NCBI RefSeq assembly: GCF_016908935.1
Contig: NZ_JAFBEV010000002.1
Span: 124,001 to 188,000 of the forward strand
Direction of reading: 5' to 3'
Source of the DNA: Sporolactobacillus spathodeae
GTDB taxonomy: Bacteria > Bacillota > Bacilli > Bacillales > Sporolactobacillaceae
DNA: 64,000 nucleotides
A program made the position numbers and the translations under genes. Below the pieces are notes generated by a model, which had not been told where the DNA came from, did no database searches, and saw only the letters and a list, made by a program, of their open reading frames with translations. Below are positions 16,672-25,110 of the stretch, piece after piece. How positions within the stretch are numbered: the first letter of the stretch is position 1; every line of letters starts with the position of its first letter.

Positions 16672-17904
16672 TTAATTCTGTTCTGCAAATAGTCTAGAGA
16701 TTTCAACAATCGTTTCCGCAGCCTTAACCATTGTCTGCACGGAGACGTATTCGTATTTGCCGTGGAAGTTCTCGCCACCGGCGAAAAGATTCGGTGTCGG
16801 CAGACCCATAAAGGAAATTTGTGCGCCGTCCGTGCCACCACGGATGGGCAGTACCTGAGGTTCGATGCCCAGATTTTTCATCGCTTTATAGGCGATAGCG
16901 ACGACTTCCTGATGCTCCTCAACCTTTTCCTTCATGTTATAGTACTGGTCATGAAGATCAAGCAGAACCGCGTCTTTGCCGTACTTTTCCTGAAGTTTCT
17001 GCGCGAGCTCCGTTACATACTTTTTCTTTGCTTCAAATTTCGCTTTGTCGAAGTCGCGGATGATGTAATTAAGTTTGGTCTGTTCGGCATCGCCGACAAA
17101 ACTCAGAAGATGATAAAAGCCTTCATAACCTTCTGTTAGCTCCGGCGCTTCTTCGGACGGAATCTGATTCTGGAAATCAATGGCCAATTTAATCGAGTTG
17201 ACCATCTTGCCCTTCGCGGATCCAGGGTGTACATTGCTGCCTTGGAACGTTAGTTTTGCTTCTGCAGCGTTGAAATTTTCGTATTCCAGACCGCCGAGCG
17301 CGCCGCCGTCGATCGTATAGGCTAGTGCGGCATCAAAAGCTTTGACATCGAATTTATGCGGACCACGCCCAATTTCTTCATCAGGAGTAAAGGCCACGCG
17401 AATCCGGCCATGCGCCACTTCTGGATGATGGATCAGATAATCCATCGCCGTCATAATTTCGGCAACACCGGCTTTATCATCGGCGCCGAGCAGAGTCGTG
17501 CCATCTGTTGTAATCAATGTTTGGCCCTTGTATTTTTTTAAATCAGGGAATACCGATGGGCTGAGGACGACATTTTTTTCTTTATTTAAAAGAATGTCGC
17601 CGCCATCATAATTCTCAACGAATTGTGGGTTCACGCCATCACCCGTGAAATCAGTAGCCGTGTCGACGTGTGCCATAAAACCGAGGGTTGGCACATCCTG
17701 ATCAAGCGTCGCAGGCAATGTGGCCATGACATAGCCGTTGGCGTCGATCGTCACATCGGACATGCCAATCGCTTTCAATTCATTGACTAGCTGATTTAAT
17801 AAATTCAGTTGCGCCGGTGTGGATGGGCATCCGGAATTCTCGTCGCTCGATTGGGTGTTGATCTTGACATAGGAAATAAAGCGTTTAATTAAATCTTCTT
17901 TCAA
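16672..17904 (-). CDS. pepT: peptidase T (tripeptide aminopeptidase, M20B)
   Basis: A 410-residue cytosolic di-zinc aminopeptidase that cleaves the N-terminal residue of tripeptides. The metal and catalytic residues are visible: HVDTA (His79, Asp81), GADDKAG (Asp142), PDEEIGRG (Glu176 base, Glu177 ligand), then TIDGG and the late His in [15 protein letters not shown]. Length matches E. coli and Lactococcus PepT (about 408-413). Start ATG at 17904 with AGGAACCTCC upstream on the plus strand (ribosome site GGAGG in the gene's orientation). Monocistronic. With PepC and the M29-type enzyme it indicates peptide-based nitrogen nutrition. Confidence 0.95.
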   Translation of the reverse strand: MKEDLIKRFISYVKINTQSSDENSGCPSTPAQLNLLNQLVNELKAIGMSDVTIDANGYVMATLPATLDQDVPTLGFMAHVDTATDFTGDGVNPQFVENYDGGDILLNKEKNVVLSPSVFPDLKKYKGQTLITTDGTTLLGADDKAGVAEIMTAMDYLIHHPEVAHGRIRVAFTPDEEIGRGPHKFDVKAFDAALAYTIDGGALGGLEYENFNAAEAKLTFQGSNVHPGSAKGKMVNSIKLAIDFQNQIPSEEAPELTEGYEGFYHLLSFVGDAEQTKLNYIIRDFDKAKFEAKKKYVTELAQKLQEKYGKDAVLLDLHDQYYNMKEKVEEHQEVVAIAYKAMKNLGIEPQVLPIRGGTDGAQISFMGLPTPNLFAGGENFHGKYEYVSVQTMVKAAETIVEISRLFAEQN

Positions 17905-17990
17905 CAGAGGAACCTCCTTAGACTACTATTTACTAATCTTACCACTTCGTGCAGGCTGATGCATCGGTTGTGGAGAAAACGAAAAATCTC

Positions 17991-18020
17991 CGTTCACGGT
18001 ACGAAACAGTGAACGGAGTC
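17991..18020 (-). terminator. perfect inverted repeat, probable terminator of a small minus-strand gene
   Basis: CTCCGTTCAC at 17991-17... pairs perfectly with GTGAACGGAG ending near 18018. On the minus strand it is followed by ATTTTTCG. The stop codon of the putative ORF 18161-17994 lies inside its 3' arm. Confidence 0.5.
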
Positions 18021-18161
18021 TTCAATTACGGGTCTTTGCGCAACACGGTCGAGGCTTGTAATATCCCTATTCTTTCCCTCGCGCGCCAGATGGTTCATAA
18101 CTTTTTTGAACACGAGGGCACGGCTCACATCCATCATTTCTTCGCTTTTAAGCTGTGTCAC
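17994..18161 (-). CDS. possible small protein (up to 55 aa), unrecognised
   Basis: A minus-strand frame from GTG at 18161 (or ATG at 18137) to a TGA at 17994-17996. It reads TQLKSEEMMDVSRALVFKKV then MNHLAREGKNRDITSLDRVA and ends EDSVHCFVP. The amino-acid composition looks like a real helical protein rather than a shadow, and the stop sits in a perfect hairpin with a T-run. Against it: no clear ribosome site, and an in-frame TAG just upstream. No family recognised. It could also be the end of a decayed gene. Confidence 0.35.
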   Translation of the reverse strand: MTQLKSEEMMDVSRALVFKKVMNHLAREGKNRDITSLDRVAQRPVIEDSVHCFVP

Positions 18162-18281
18162 GGCAGGTGCCTAGTGCATATACCATGATTAGAGCCCAAA
18201 AAAAGGGCTGCGGAAATTATCAAGGGCAGATTGGCGGTTCAAAGTCGCCGCTTCATTCACTTGAAGGGATGTGATTCAACC
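18021..18281 (+). other. leader region of the ABC importer operon
   Basis: About 260 bp before the ATPase gene, part of it covered by the possible small minus-strand ORF. A short AGCCC / GGGCT hairpin with an A7 loop lies at 18191-18208. I looked for a TPP or other riboswitch core and did not find one. Confidence 0.35.
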
Positions 18282-19085
18282 GTGAGTGAATTGGCTATCA
18301 ATCATTGCAGTAAATATTTTAAGAAAGATGCGATCAATTTTTGCGCTGTCCAGCCCATCACCATGCATGTGGAGAGCGGACAATTCATTAGCATCATCGG
18401 TCCGAGCGGCTGTGGGAAGTCGACTCTATTCAATATGATAGCGGGACTTGAAAGACCTTCGGAGGGAGAAATCACTCTGAGCGGAATGCCGATCACCGGA
18501 GAAACGGGCCATGTCGGCTATATGCTGCAGAAAGATCTGCTGCTACCTTGGCGGACGATCCTCGATAATGTGATTATTGCTCTCGAGATACGTGGGATGT
18601 CGCGGAAGGAGGCGCGGCAGCGCGCGATTCCAATGCTTCAAAAGTATGGCCTTGGCGGATTCGAGCGCGACCACCCTGACGCATTGTCCGGCGGCATGCG
18701 CCAGCGGGCGGGATTGATTCGAACATTGCTTGATGATAAGCAAGTGATTCTTTTTGACGAACCGTTTGGCGCGCTCGATGCGCAGACGCGACTGCAAATG
18801 CAGAACTGGCTATTGAAGATCTGGAATGAATTCAAGAAAACCGTTCTTTTTGTGACCCACGATATTGATGAGGCCATTTATTTGTCAGATGAAATCTACG
18901 TATTCACCAAACGTCCGGGACGAATAAAGGCCAAGGTTCAAGTGGACTTGGCGCGGCCGCGTAACGAAACAACGATGATGGAAGCACGGTTTCTCCAGTT
19001 GAAAAGGGAATTGCTGCTGATGCTGAACGAAGAACGCCCGCATCCGGAGTTCGACGGAAATGAAGGTGATGCCCATGGCGGGTAA
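18282..19085 (+). CDS. ABC transporter ATP-binding protein, NitT/TauT (SsuB/ThiZ) type
   Basis: The ATPase of a three-gene importer. From the preferred GTG at 18282 (AAGGGATG upstream; the longer TTG at 18231 is unlikely) it has 267 residues. Walker A is GPSGCGKST, the Q-loop follows in MLQKDLLLPWRT, the signature is ALSGGMRQRAGL, Walker B is VILFDEPFGALD and the H-loop is FVTHDIDEA. The LLLPWRT segment and the short C-terminal extension are typical of the sulfonate/nitrate/taurine/pyrimidine-precursor subfamily. It overlaps the permease gene by a few bases, which implies translational coupling. Substrate unknown. Confidence 0.88.
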   Translation: MSELAINHCSKYFKKDAINFCAVQPITMHVESGQFISIIGPSGCGKSTLFNMIAGLERPSEGEITLSGMPITGETGHVGYMLQKDLLLPWRTILDNVIIALEIRGMSRKEARQRAIPMLQKYGLGGFERDHPDALSGGMRQRAGLIRTLLDDKQVILFDEPFGALDAQTRLQMQNWLLKIWNEFKKTVLFVTHDIDEAIYLSDEIYVFTKRPGRIKAKVQVDLARPRNETTMMEARFLQLKRELLLMLNEERPHPEFDGNEGDAHGG

Positions 19086-19902
19086 AACAAAGGCGCCATC
19101 TCCAGGTCTTTTTATTGAGGATAGAAGCAGGCGTGCGAAAAGGATCAGACGGCGCGCGATCATTGGGCAAATGGCGATCGGCCTCTTGATTCTCGTCCTT
19201 TGGGAAGGATGCACGCGTTTCGGCTGGCTAGATAGCTACTATTGGAGCAGCCCCAGCACGATTGTTCGCGTCGGTTGGCAAGCGGTTGTTCATGGCTCAC
19301 TTCTCTCAGATTTAGCCTATACATCAGGCGCAACCATCCTCGGGTTTATTGCCGGTACACTGATTGGTTCGGCAATCGGCCTTTCATTCTGGTGGTCGGA
19401 ACTTTATTCACGGATTACCGAACCGTATATGATTGCGATCAATGCGATTCCCAAGCTCGCGCTCGCGCCGGTGCTCGTCATCATGTTTGGTATCGGCTTT
19501 GATTCAAAAGTCGTTCTTGCTTTTCTGATGACGGTGATCGTTGCGGCGATCGCCGCTTACAGTGGTGTTTGCAATATTGACAAGGACCTCGAGAAGATGC
19601 TGATTTCACTTGGCGCAAAACGGCACCACGTTTTTCTGAAGGTTGTTGTGCCCTCGTCAATTCCCTGGATGGTTAGCACGCTGAAAATCAATATTTCGCT
19701 CGCGCTTGCCGGCACGATTGTTGGCGAATTTATCAGTTCCAGACAAGGCATCGGCCGGATGATTCTTTATGCAGGTCAAGTGCTTGATATTGATCTAGTC
19801 TGGGTCGGCGTTGTTGTTTTATCTTTTTTATCCATTGTCATGTATCTGGGAACCGTCTGGTTAGAACGCCTGCTGATGCGCGGACGTACGCCGAAATCTT
19901 AA
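19075..19902 (+). CDS. ABC transporter permease, NitT/TauT type
   Basis: A BPD-type inner-membrane permease. The ATG at 19075 overlaps the ATPase stop (19083-19085) by 11 bases and has GAAGGTG just upstream; ATG 19060 is possible. Six hydrophobic segments. The EAA loop that contacts the ATPase is seen as SLGAKRHHVFLKVVVPSSIPWM. The preceding NAIPKLALAPVLVIMFGIG is the usual SsuC/TauC sequence. It transports the ligand delivered by the lipoprotein encoded 18 nt downstream. Confidence 0.88.
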   Translation: MAGKTKAPSPGLFIEDRSRRAKRIRRRAIIGQMAIGLLILVLWEGCTRFGWLDSYYWSSPSTIVRVGWQAVVHGSLLSDLAYTSGATILGFIAGTLIGSAIGLSFWWSELYSRITEPYMIAINAIPKLALAPVLVIMFGIGFDSKVVLAFLMTVIVAAIAAYSGVCNIDKDLEKMLISLGAKRHHVFLKVVVPSSIPWMVSTLKINISLALAGTIVGEFISSRQGIGRMILYAGQVLDIDLVWVGVVVLSFLSIVMYLGTVWLERLLMRGRTPKS

Positions 19903-19920
19903 AAAGGGGAGAATCATGCG

Positions 19921-20946
19921 ATGAAAAAATTAAAAGGATTGCTGTCACTGTTACTAGTCGCTTTGCTTATTTTATCAGGGTGCGGCGCTGCTGGTTCTTC
20001 TGGCAGTAAAAAAACACCGGCGAAAAACCTGATAATCGCTGAACCCGTACATCTAATTGCCTATCTGCCGCTTTATGTAGCAATTGATAAAGGTTATTTT
20101 AAGCAGGAAGGATTGAACGTCAAAACCATCACAGCGACTGGCGGTGCCCATGTAACCGCGGTCGTCAGCGGCGATGCATGGGGTGTGATCGGCGGTCCTG
20201 ACTCTGTCCAAATCGTTAATGCGGGCAAAAGCAAAGATCCGATTACATCGGTAGTCAATGTGGTTAACCGCGCCAATGTCTACTTGATGGCAAGCACAAA
20301 AACACCTTATACCGGACAATCAGATGCCGAACTGAAGGCGTTTCTTAAAGGCAAAAGCATTGCAGCCGGACGCTACGGCGGCAGCCCAAATTTGCTCACC
20401 CGTTATTTATTAATCGGGCTTGGTCTTAATCCGAATAAAGACGTCCAGCTTGACGAACCCGCAGATGCGGCGGCAGTTGTTTCGCTTGTGCAGCAAGGTA
20501 AAGACAAAATCGCTAACGGCGGCGAGCCACAAATTAACGATGGCATTAAAAAGGGGGTCTGGAGTGAACCCTTCTACGGTTTCCCGAGCATGGGCGATTA
20601 TGCTTACTCAGTCGTTAGCGTAAAAGCATCCACCATCAAAACCGATCCGAAAACCGTTCAAAAATTTGTCAATGCAATGCTGAAAGGCCTCAAGCTAGTT
20701 AATAATAATAAGGCGGAAGCCTTCAAGGTGCTAAAAAAAGAATTTCCGACCACGCCGGATGCCAGTCTGAAAGCAGCGATGGATCGGGCCTACAAGGATA
20801 AATTGTGGAGCAAAGATGGCTACATCACAAGAGCCGCTGTTGCAAAGCCACTTGATGTGGTGAAGAAGACCGGTATTTATACGAAAGGTTACTCGTATGA
20901 GAAACTGGTTGATATGGAATTTGTTAATAAAGCGTTGAACAAGTAA
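19921..20946 (+). CDS. ABC transporter substrate-binding lipoprotein (NMT1/SsuA-like)
   Basis: A 341-residue lipoprotein. The N-terminus KKLKGLLSLLLVALLILSGC is a lipoprotein signal with the lipobox LSGC, so Cys21 would be lipidated. The mature part reads IAEPVHLIAYLPLYVAIDKGYFKQEGLNV, then ATGGAHVTAVVSGDAWGVIGGPD, typical of the NMT1/SsuA/ThiY fold. Ligands of this family include aliphatic sulfonates, nitrate, taurine, riboflavin and pyrimidine precursors. Nothing nearby (no monooxygenase, no thi genes) fixes the choice. Last gene of the operon before a terminator. Confidence 0.85.
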   Translation: MKKLKGLLSLLLVALLILSGCGAAGSSGSKKTPAKNLIIAEPVHLIAYLPLYVAIDKGYFKQEGLNVKTITATGGAHVTAVVSGDAWGVIGGPDSVQIVNAGKSKDPITSVVNVVNRANVYLMASTKTPYTGQSDAELKAFLKGKSIAAGRYGGSPNLLTRYLLIGLGLNPNKDVQLDEPADAAAVVSLVQQGKDKIANGGEPQINDGIKKGVWSEPFYGFPSMGDYAYSVVSVKASTIKTDPKTVQKFVNAMLKGLKLVNNNKAEAFKVLKKEFPTTPDASLKAAMDRAYKDKLWSKDGYITRAAVAKPLDVVKKTGIYTKGYSYEKLVDMEFVNKALNK

Positions 20947-20988
20947 GCGAGAAAAGCTATGGTTTTTCTGATGATAAAAATTAGAGAA

Positions 20989-21014
20989 AAAAACGCCGTT
21001 TAGGCGTTTTTTTT
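20989..21014 (+). terminator. terminator of the ABC importer operon
   Basis: AAACGCC / GGCGTTT stem with a 5-nt loop and a T8 run. Confidence 0.85.
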
Positions 21015-21078
21015 GAGAGATAAGAATGTATAAAGTTTTTCGCACAAAAATGCAGCGAGGTGCGCTGGCTTTACTCGC
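21014..21078 (+). repeat. left-end fragment of the dispersed repeat
   Basis: GAGAGATAAGAATGTATAAA, then CGCACAAAAATGCAGCGAGG and TGCGCTGGC. The right half is absent. It starts directly on the T-tract of the upstream terminator. Confidence 0.7.
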
Positions 21079-21109
21079 CCATGCGTCGATTCATCAATCG
21101 ACTTGCACG

Positions 21110-22459
21110 TTACAGGCGGACATAAAGCACCTGAACGAAGATGGTCAGAAAAAGCAGATAGGCAGCGGTAAAAGGCAGGTTCCAACGCGAGAGCACGAGT
21201 GGCTGCTCATCGATCAATCCGCCCATCATCCCGAGCGTTGCGTTATAAGGGCCCATCAAAAAAGCAGGAATCGCTCCGCCGAGCATCGCGATTGTAACAG
21301 CAATGGGCGCTTGATTGAGCAGATCGGCCTGTAATGCACCAGCAACCAGAGCAAGTCCAATCGCCGGGTGCAAACCGAGGAAAGCCAATGAAAAAGGAAT
21401 GAGTGGCAGAAGCACGAGGAAAAAACGGAACCCGGTATAAGCAATCAGCTGACTGACCCATCCGGTGATCAGGACGTCAGCATGAGAGACATGCAAAGTC
21501 GTCATGAAAAATCCAGCGGAAAGAAAGATAAGGAATTGATTGCTCATTTTAATTGGGTACACCCGAAAATGTTCTTGCACAGCGGAGAGAAACGGCCGCG
21601 TCTTGCCAAGTAGCAGGCTCCATGCAAAAGCAAAAGGTAAAACAAGAAAACTGACGAGCAGCAAAAAAGAAAGCGAAACGGCATGATCAAGGAGAACCAC
21701 TAAGAGGTTAAGTAGCAAGGTAGCCAGTAATAAATGCAGCAGTCGCCAGGGGTGGTTGCGTACCGGTCGATCAGGCCAGGCAGCAGTTGCCAAGGGGGTG
21801 GCTGAGCCGGCTAAACTCCAATCGATGAGTAGGCCACAGATGCTGAGCAGGACAAGCAGCGGCAGAATTGTTGTGTAACGCGTGCCAGTCAGCAGCAGTA
21901 CCGTGCCAACGATCGGTGTGATCGGGCTCCAGAGTAGCGGCATGGCATAGCCATGCGTCATTGATCGGCTGAAAAATTGATTTTTATTTCCCAACTGCGA
22001 AACGCGATCGGCGCCATCAATGGCATAATAAGCCATCGGCAAAGCCGCTAGGTTCATGAATGAACTAAAAAAATAAGAAAGGAGAGAGGTCAGTCGGTAC
22101 AACTGCCCCTGGTTCCTGATTCTCAAATTGATGAGGCAGCTCACCTCTTGCGCGTAATTGCCACAGCGTACCGGAATGGCCAAAATAGGGACGAGGGCAA
22201 AGAGTGTGACCATTTGAATCATATTGCCGAAGCTGAGTAAATAATTGAACGGGGCGGATTTGCTTGCTGCGAGCAAAAACAAACCACCGCTAAGAAATGA
22301 AAGGCTAAAGAACAAGGCAAGGCCCCGTGCCCGGTGCAGACTCATCAGGACGGCCAGCAGACAAGAAATGGAAAGCAAGTGGTTCAGCGCCATCGCCTGT
22401 GGAAAGATGGATGCAAAAAGATAAATGGCAATGGCTATAAGATAGATAAACTGTAGCAA
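21110..22459 (-). CDS. polytopic membrane protein, probable carrier of unknown substrate
   Basis: A 449-residue, very hydrophobic protein with about 11-12 membrane segments and no soluble domain. The segment MTHGYAMPLLWSPITPIVGTVLLLTG (break after 20 residues: MTHGYAMPLLWSPITPIVGT) looks like a re-entrant hairpin with Ser-Pro-x-Thr, as in ion-transporter superfamily carriers (ArsB/NhaD/DASS-like). This is only resemblance. The Asn-Pro/Gly pattern near the C-terminus (MGPYNATLGMMGGLIDEQPL) could be the second hairpin. The gene diverges from the MarR gene and stands alone. Function not assigned. Confidence 0.6.
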   Translation of the reverse strand: MLQFIYLIAIAIYLFASIFPQAMALNHLLSISCLLAVLMSLHRARGLALFFSLSFLSGGLFLLAASKSAPFNYLLSFGNMIQMVTLFALVPILAIPVRCGNYAQEVSCLINLRIRNQGQLYRLTSLLSYFFSSFMNLAALPMAYYAIDGADRVSQLGNKNQFFSRSMTHGYAMPLLWSPITPIVGTVLLLTGTRYTTILPLLVLLSICGLLIDWSLAGSATPLATAAWPDRPVRNHPWRLLHLLLATLLLNLLVVLLDHAVSLSFLLLVSFLVLPFAFAWSLLLGKTRPFLSAVQEHFRVYPIKMSNQFLIFLSAGFFMTTLHVSHADVLITGWVSQLIAYTGFRFFLVLLPLIPFSLAFLGLHPAIGLALVAGALQADLLNQAPIAVTIAMLGGAIPAFLMGPYNATLGMMGGLIDEQPLVLSRWNLPFTAAYLLFLTIFVQVLYVRL

Positions 22460-22520
22460 TTAAGATACCTCCAGTCTCTCTTTAGATTGTGCAGGTCTCA
22501 TAAAAATATAGGCGGCGTGT

Positions 22521-22553
22521 TTGAGTACACGTTTAAAAGGTTGTATAATACAA
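22521..22553 (+). promoter_or_regulatory. MarR-operon promoter with palindromic operator on the -10
   Basis: TTGAGT at 22521-22526, 17-bp spacer, TATAAT at 22544-22549. The perfect palindrome TTGTATAATACAA (22541-22553) covers the -10 box. Position and symmetry fit autorepression by the MarR protein encoded 27 nt downstream. Confidence 0.7.
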
Positions 22554-22579
22554 ATAAATTCTGCGATTGGAAGAGGAAT

Positions 22580-23023
22580 ATGAAGGAGAGCAACGAATCC
22601 ATCGGCCGTATTGAGTATGAGGTTGTCCATCTGCTGCGACGGGCTGATTTTAAGAAGACCGTGGACGGGAAGAAATGCAGCTTGCCGCGTTCGTGTTATC
22701 TAATTCTTTGCCAACTGCTTGAGAGGAACCCACGCAGTATCCAGCAATTAGCAGATTATTTTAAACTCGATGTGTCGACGCTCAGTCGCCAGGTTAAAGC
22801 ACTGGAGGCGCGAGGACTTGTCAGCCGGAAAACGGGTAAAGCGGACGGCCGTGTGCGTCTGATATCCATTACGGAATCCGGAAGCGTGTCCGTGAAGCAG
22901 CTGCGTCGGCAGCGTTATGACGGCTATCAAGAATTGCTCAGTGACTGGAGTCCGGAAGAAAAGGCGCAGCTCGCAGACTTATTGGAAAAGTTGAATAAGG
23001 CAATAGAGCAGGGAAGAAAGTAA
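22580..23023 (+). CDS. MarR-family transcriptional regulator
   Basis: A 147-residue winged-helix regulator from the ATG at 22580 (GGAAGAGG just upstream). The in-frame ATG at 22487 lies before the promoter and is rejected. The HTH reads RSIQQLADYFKLDVSTLSRQVKALEARGLVSRK and the wing GKADGRVRLISITESG (longer stretch at residues about 55-105). The N- and C-terminal helices for dimerisation are present (KAQLADLLEKLNKAIEQG). It is the first gene of an operon with a hydrolase-like protein and an efflux carrier, the usual arrangement for a drug- or phenolic-responsive repressor. Confidence 0.88.
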   Translation: MKESNESIGRIEYEVVHLLRRADFKKTVDGKKCSLPRSCYLILCQLLERNPRSIQQLADYFKLDVSTLSRQVKALEARGLVSRKTGKADGRVRLISITESGSVSVKQLRRQRYDGYQELLSDWSPEEKAQLADLLEKLNKAIEQGRK

Positions 23024-23054
23024 AAATGAAGGTGAAATGATGGAGAGAGGTAAG

Positions 23055-23603
23055 ATGCTTGATTTTAAAAAAACAGCGCTTGTTCTGATCGACTTGCAAA
23101 AGGGTATCGTGTCGGGTCCAAGCGGACGAGAAGCTGTGACTAACGCAGTGAAACTGGTGGATGAATTTCATAACCACCATGGCCTTGTGATTTTTGTAAC
23201 CGTTGATTTTACCGATGGCAGAGAAATTCTTCATGTGATCAGCGACAAACCGGCTTTCGGAACGAAACCGCCGGCAGGGTGGGCTGAATTGGATCCAGCG
23301 CTTGAGGTACATCCTTCTGATTTGCGGTTGACGAAGCGGCAATGGGGCGCATTTTTCGGAACCGAGCTCGATTTGCAGTTGCGGCGGCGCGGTATTGATA
23401 CGATCGTACTTGCTGGCATTTCGACGAATCGTGGTGTCGAAAGCACGGCGCGCGAAGCCTTTCATCTCGGCTATAATCAAATTTTTGCAGAGGACGCGAT
23501 GACGGCGCATACGGAGGAAGAGCATCAGGCATCGATTCGCTACATTTTCCCATATTTAGGCTGTGTCCGTAAAACGAACCAAATTGTTGGGCAGGATGAC
23601 TGA
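23055..23603 (+). CDS. isochorismatase-like protein of YecD type (nucleophile Cys replaced by Gly)
   Basis: A 182-residue cysteine-hydrolase-fold protein. The preferred start is ATG 23055 (GAGAGG upstream); ATG 23037 is also possible. Asp13 (VLIDLQKG) and the lysine of the triad (LTKRQWGAFFGTELDLQLRR) are present. At the nucleophile position, where active family members read T-N-x-C-V, this protein reads STNRGVESTAREA, so Cys is Gly. E. coli YecD shows the same change with a very similar flanking sequence. It is therefore probably not a classical amidase or isochorismatase; activity is unknown. It lies between the MarR and MFS genes and overlaps the MFS start by one base. Confidence 0.82.
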   Translation: MLDFKKTALVLIDLQKGIVSGPSGREAVTNAVKLVDEFHNHHGLVIFVTVDFTDGREILHVISDKPAFGTKPPAGWAELDPALEVHPSDLRLTKRQWGAFFGTELDLQLRRRGIDTIVLAGISTNRGVESTAREAFHLGYNQIFAEDAMTAHTEEEHQASIRYIFPYLGCVRKTNQIVGQDD

Positions 23604-24982
23604 TGAAAAATTGGAAAACGAATTCCGCAATCTTTATGACTGCTATTGCCTCAGGAACCATTCTCAATCCACTGAACTCATCGATGATTGCGCTCGCACT
23701 TCATAGCATTCAGCGTGATTACAGGCTTGATTTCGCTACGGTCTCTTGGCTCGTTTCGGGGTTTTATCTAGTTAGTGCGGTGGGACAGCCGGTTACCGGT
23801 AAACTGGGTGACATTATCGGACGCAAAAAATTGTTCTTAATCGGTCTTATCATTGCAGCGATCGCGTCTGTCTTTGCTCCGCTCGCTCCGGTATTCATTA
23901 TCCTGCTTCTGATGCGCTTCCTTCAAGCAGCAGGGAGCAGTGCGGTCTATCCATCTGGGGTGGCGCTGGTTCACCATCACGTCAGCAAGGAAAAGCAGGC
24001 ATCAGCTTTGGCGGTGCTCGCTATTTGTGCATCAGTAATGACGGCGTTTGGACCGACAGTCGGTGGCTTTTTGATTGTATGGGGCGGTTGGCAAAGTATT
24101 TTCTATGTTAATTTCCCTTTCATACTGGTCAGCCTGGTACTTGGCGCATTGGTTATCCCTGCGGATAAAAAGCAGCAGGGAAGGAAGCTGAAAGAATTAA
24201 TGCGGAAACTGGATCTTTTGGGCATTGGGCTCTTTACACTGAGCATCGTCAGCTTGCTTTGGTTTTTGCTAGAATTTGAATCGCATCGTGAATGGCTGTT
24301 CTTAATGATCGGTTTAGTTGCTGCTGGTTTGCTTATTCTCAGGGAGACGAAGGTCAGCGAACCCTTTATAGACCTGCCTTTACTTCACAGCAATCATAAG
24401 TTATCACTAGTTTATTTGCTTTTTATTTTCATGAATATAGCCAATTATTGCCTCTTTTATGGGATGCCGGTCTTTTTTCAAAGCGGACTCCATTTAAGCG
24501 TGCGTGCAAGCGGCGCGATGATGCTGTTTATGTCCATTGCCAGTGTTGCTGCGTCGTTGCTGTGTGGGCACTGGATTGATCAATCAGGCGTTTCGCGTCC
24601 GATTCGGATGGGCGCTTGGCTAACGTTGATAGGATCGCTCTTGATGCTGCTCATTGCTTATCAGCATTCACTTGTGGGCATTAGCCTGTTTCTTTTGCTC
24701 ATGGGAGGTGGCTATGGAGTCAGCAATGTTGCACTCCAGGCATCGATGCTGCAGTTGACTCCGGAAAAGATGGTTGGCACCGGTTCGGGCCTGTTTCAAA
24801 CCTGTCGCTATATAGGATCGATAGCGTCCTCGGCAATTCTCGGCATTCTGTTCCGTCGAACAATTTCAGAGTCCAATTTCTTTAGCCTGATTGTTGTGGT
24901 TAGCTGTGTCAGTCTGGCAGCCTTGCTTTTGGTTCTTGTTTATTTCAGAAGGGCGAACGATTCAGGACGAAAAGCGGCGTAA
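23603..24982 (+). CDS. MFS drug efflux-type transporter (DHA2/EmrB-like, 14 TM)
   Basis: A 459-residue carrier whose ATG overlaps the stop of the preceding gene (TGATG). Motif A appears as GKLGDIIGRKKLFLIG, motif C-like glycine segments as TAFGPTVGGFLIVWGGWQSIFYVN, which is the DHA2 signature, and NPLNSSMIALALHSI in TM1 is typical of EmrB/LmrB relatives. It would export a toxic or phenolic compound with proton uptake. Third gene of the MarR operon, so expression is probably induced by the regulator's ligand. Substrate unknown. Confidence 0.85.
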   Translation: MKNWKTNSAIFMTAIASGTILNPLNSSMIALALHSIQRDYRLDFATVSWLVSGFYLVSAVGQPVTGKLGDIIGRKKLFLIGLIIAAIASVFAPLAPVFIILLLMRFLQAAGSSAVYPSGVALVHHHVSKEKQASALAVLAICASVMTAFGPTVGGFLIVWGGWQSIFYVNFPFILVSLVLGALVIPADKKQQGRKLKELMRKLDLLGIGLFTLSIVSLLWFLLEFESHREWLFLMIGLVAAGLLILRETKVSEPFIDLPLLHSNHKLSLVYLLFIFMNIANYCLFYGMPVFFQSGLHLSVRASGAMMLFMSIASVAASLLCGHWIDQSGVSRPIRMGAWLTLIGSLLMLLIAYQHSLVGISLFLLLMGGGYGVSNVALQASMLQLTPEKMVGTGSGLFQTCRYIGSIASSAILGILFRRTISESNFFSLIVVVSCVSLAALLLVLVYFRRANDSGRKAA

Positions 24983-25024
24983 CGACTGCGGATCAAATCA
25001 ATGAAGTGAGAGGCTATTGGACGT

Positions 25025-25042
25025 AAATTGCGGCAATTTTTT
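25025..25042 (+). terminator. weak terminator behind the MarR operon
   Basis: AAATTG / CAATTT with a 3-nt loop and T6. Confidence 0.4.
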
Positions 25043-25110
25043 GACTGAGTGGGCGAAAACTTTGGTATAGTAAAAAAGGACAATTTCAGCAGCGAGAAAG
25101 GGCTTGATCG

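Noticed and set aside
17949-18188. 79-aa plus-strand ORF before the ABC importer
   Set aside because: Composition does not look coding and it lacks a ribosome site; the minus-strand frame over the same bases is more protein-like.
18021-18281. TPP or other riboswitch before the NitT/TauT-type importer
   Set aside because: The conserved thi-box core (CTGAGA and the ACCTGATCTGG-type segment) is absent.
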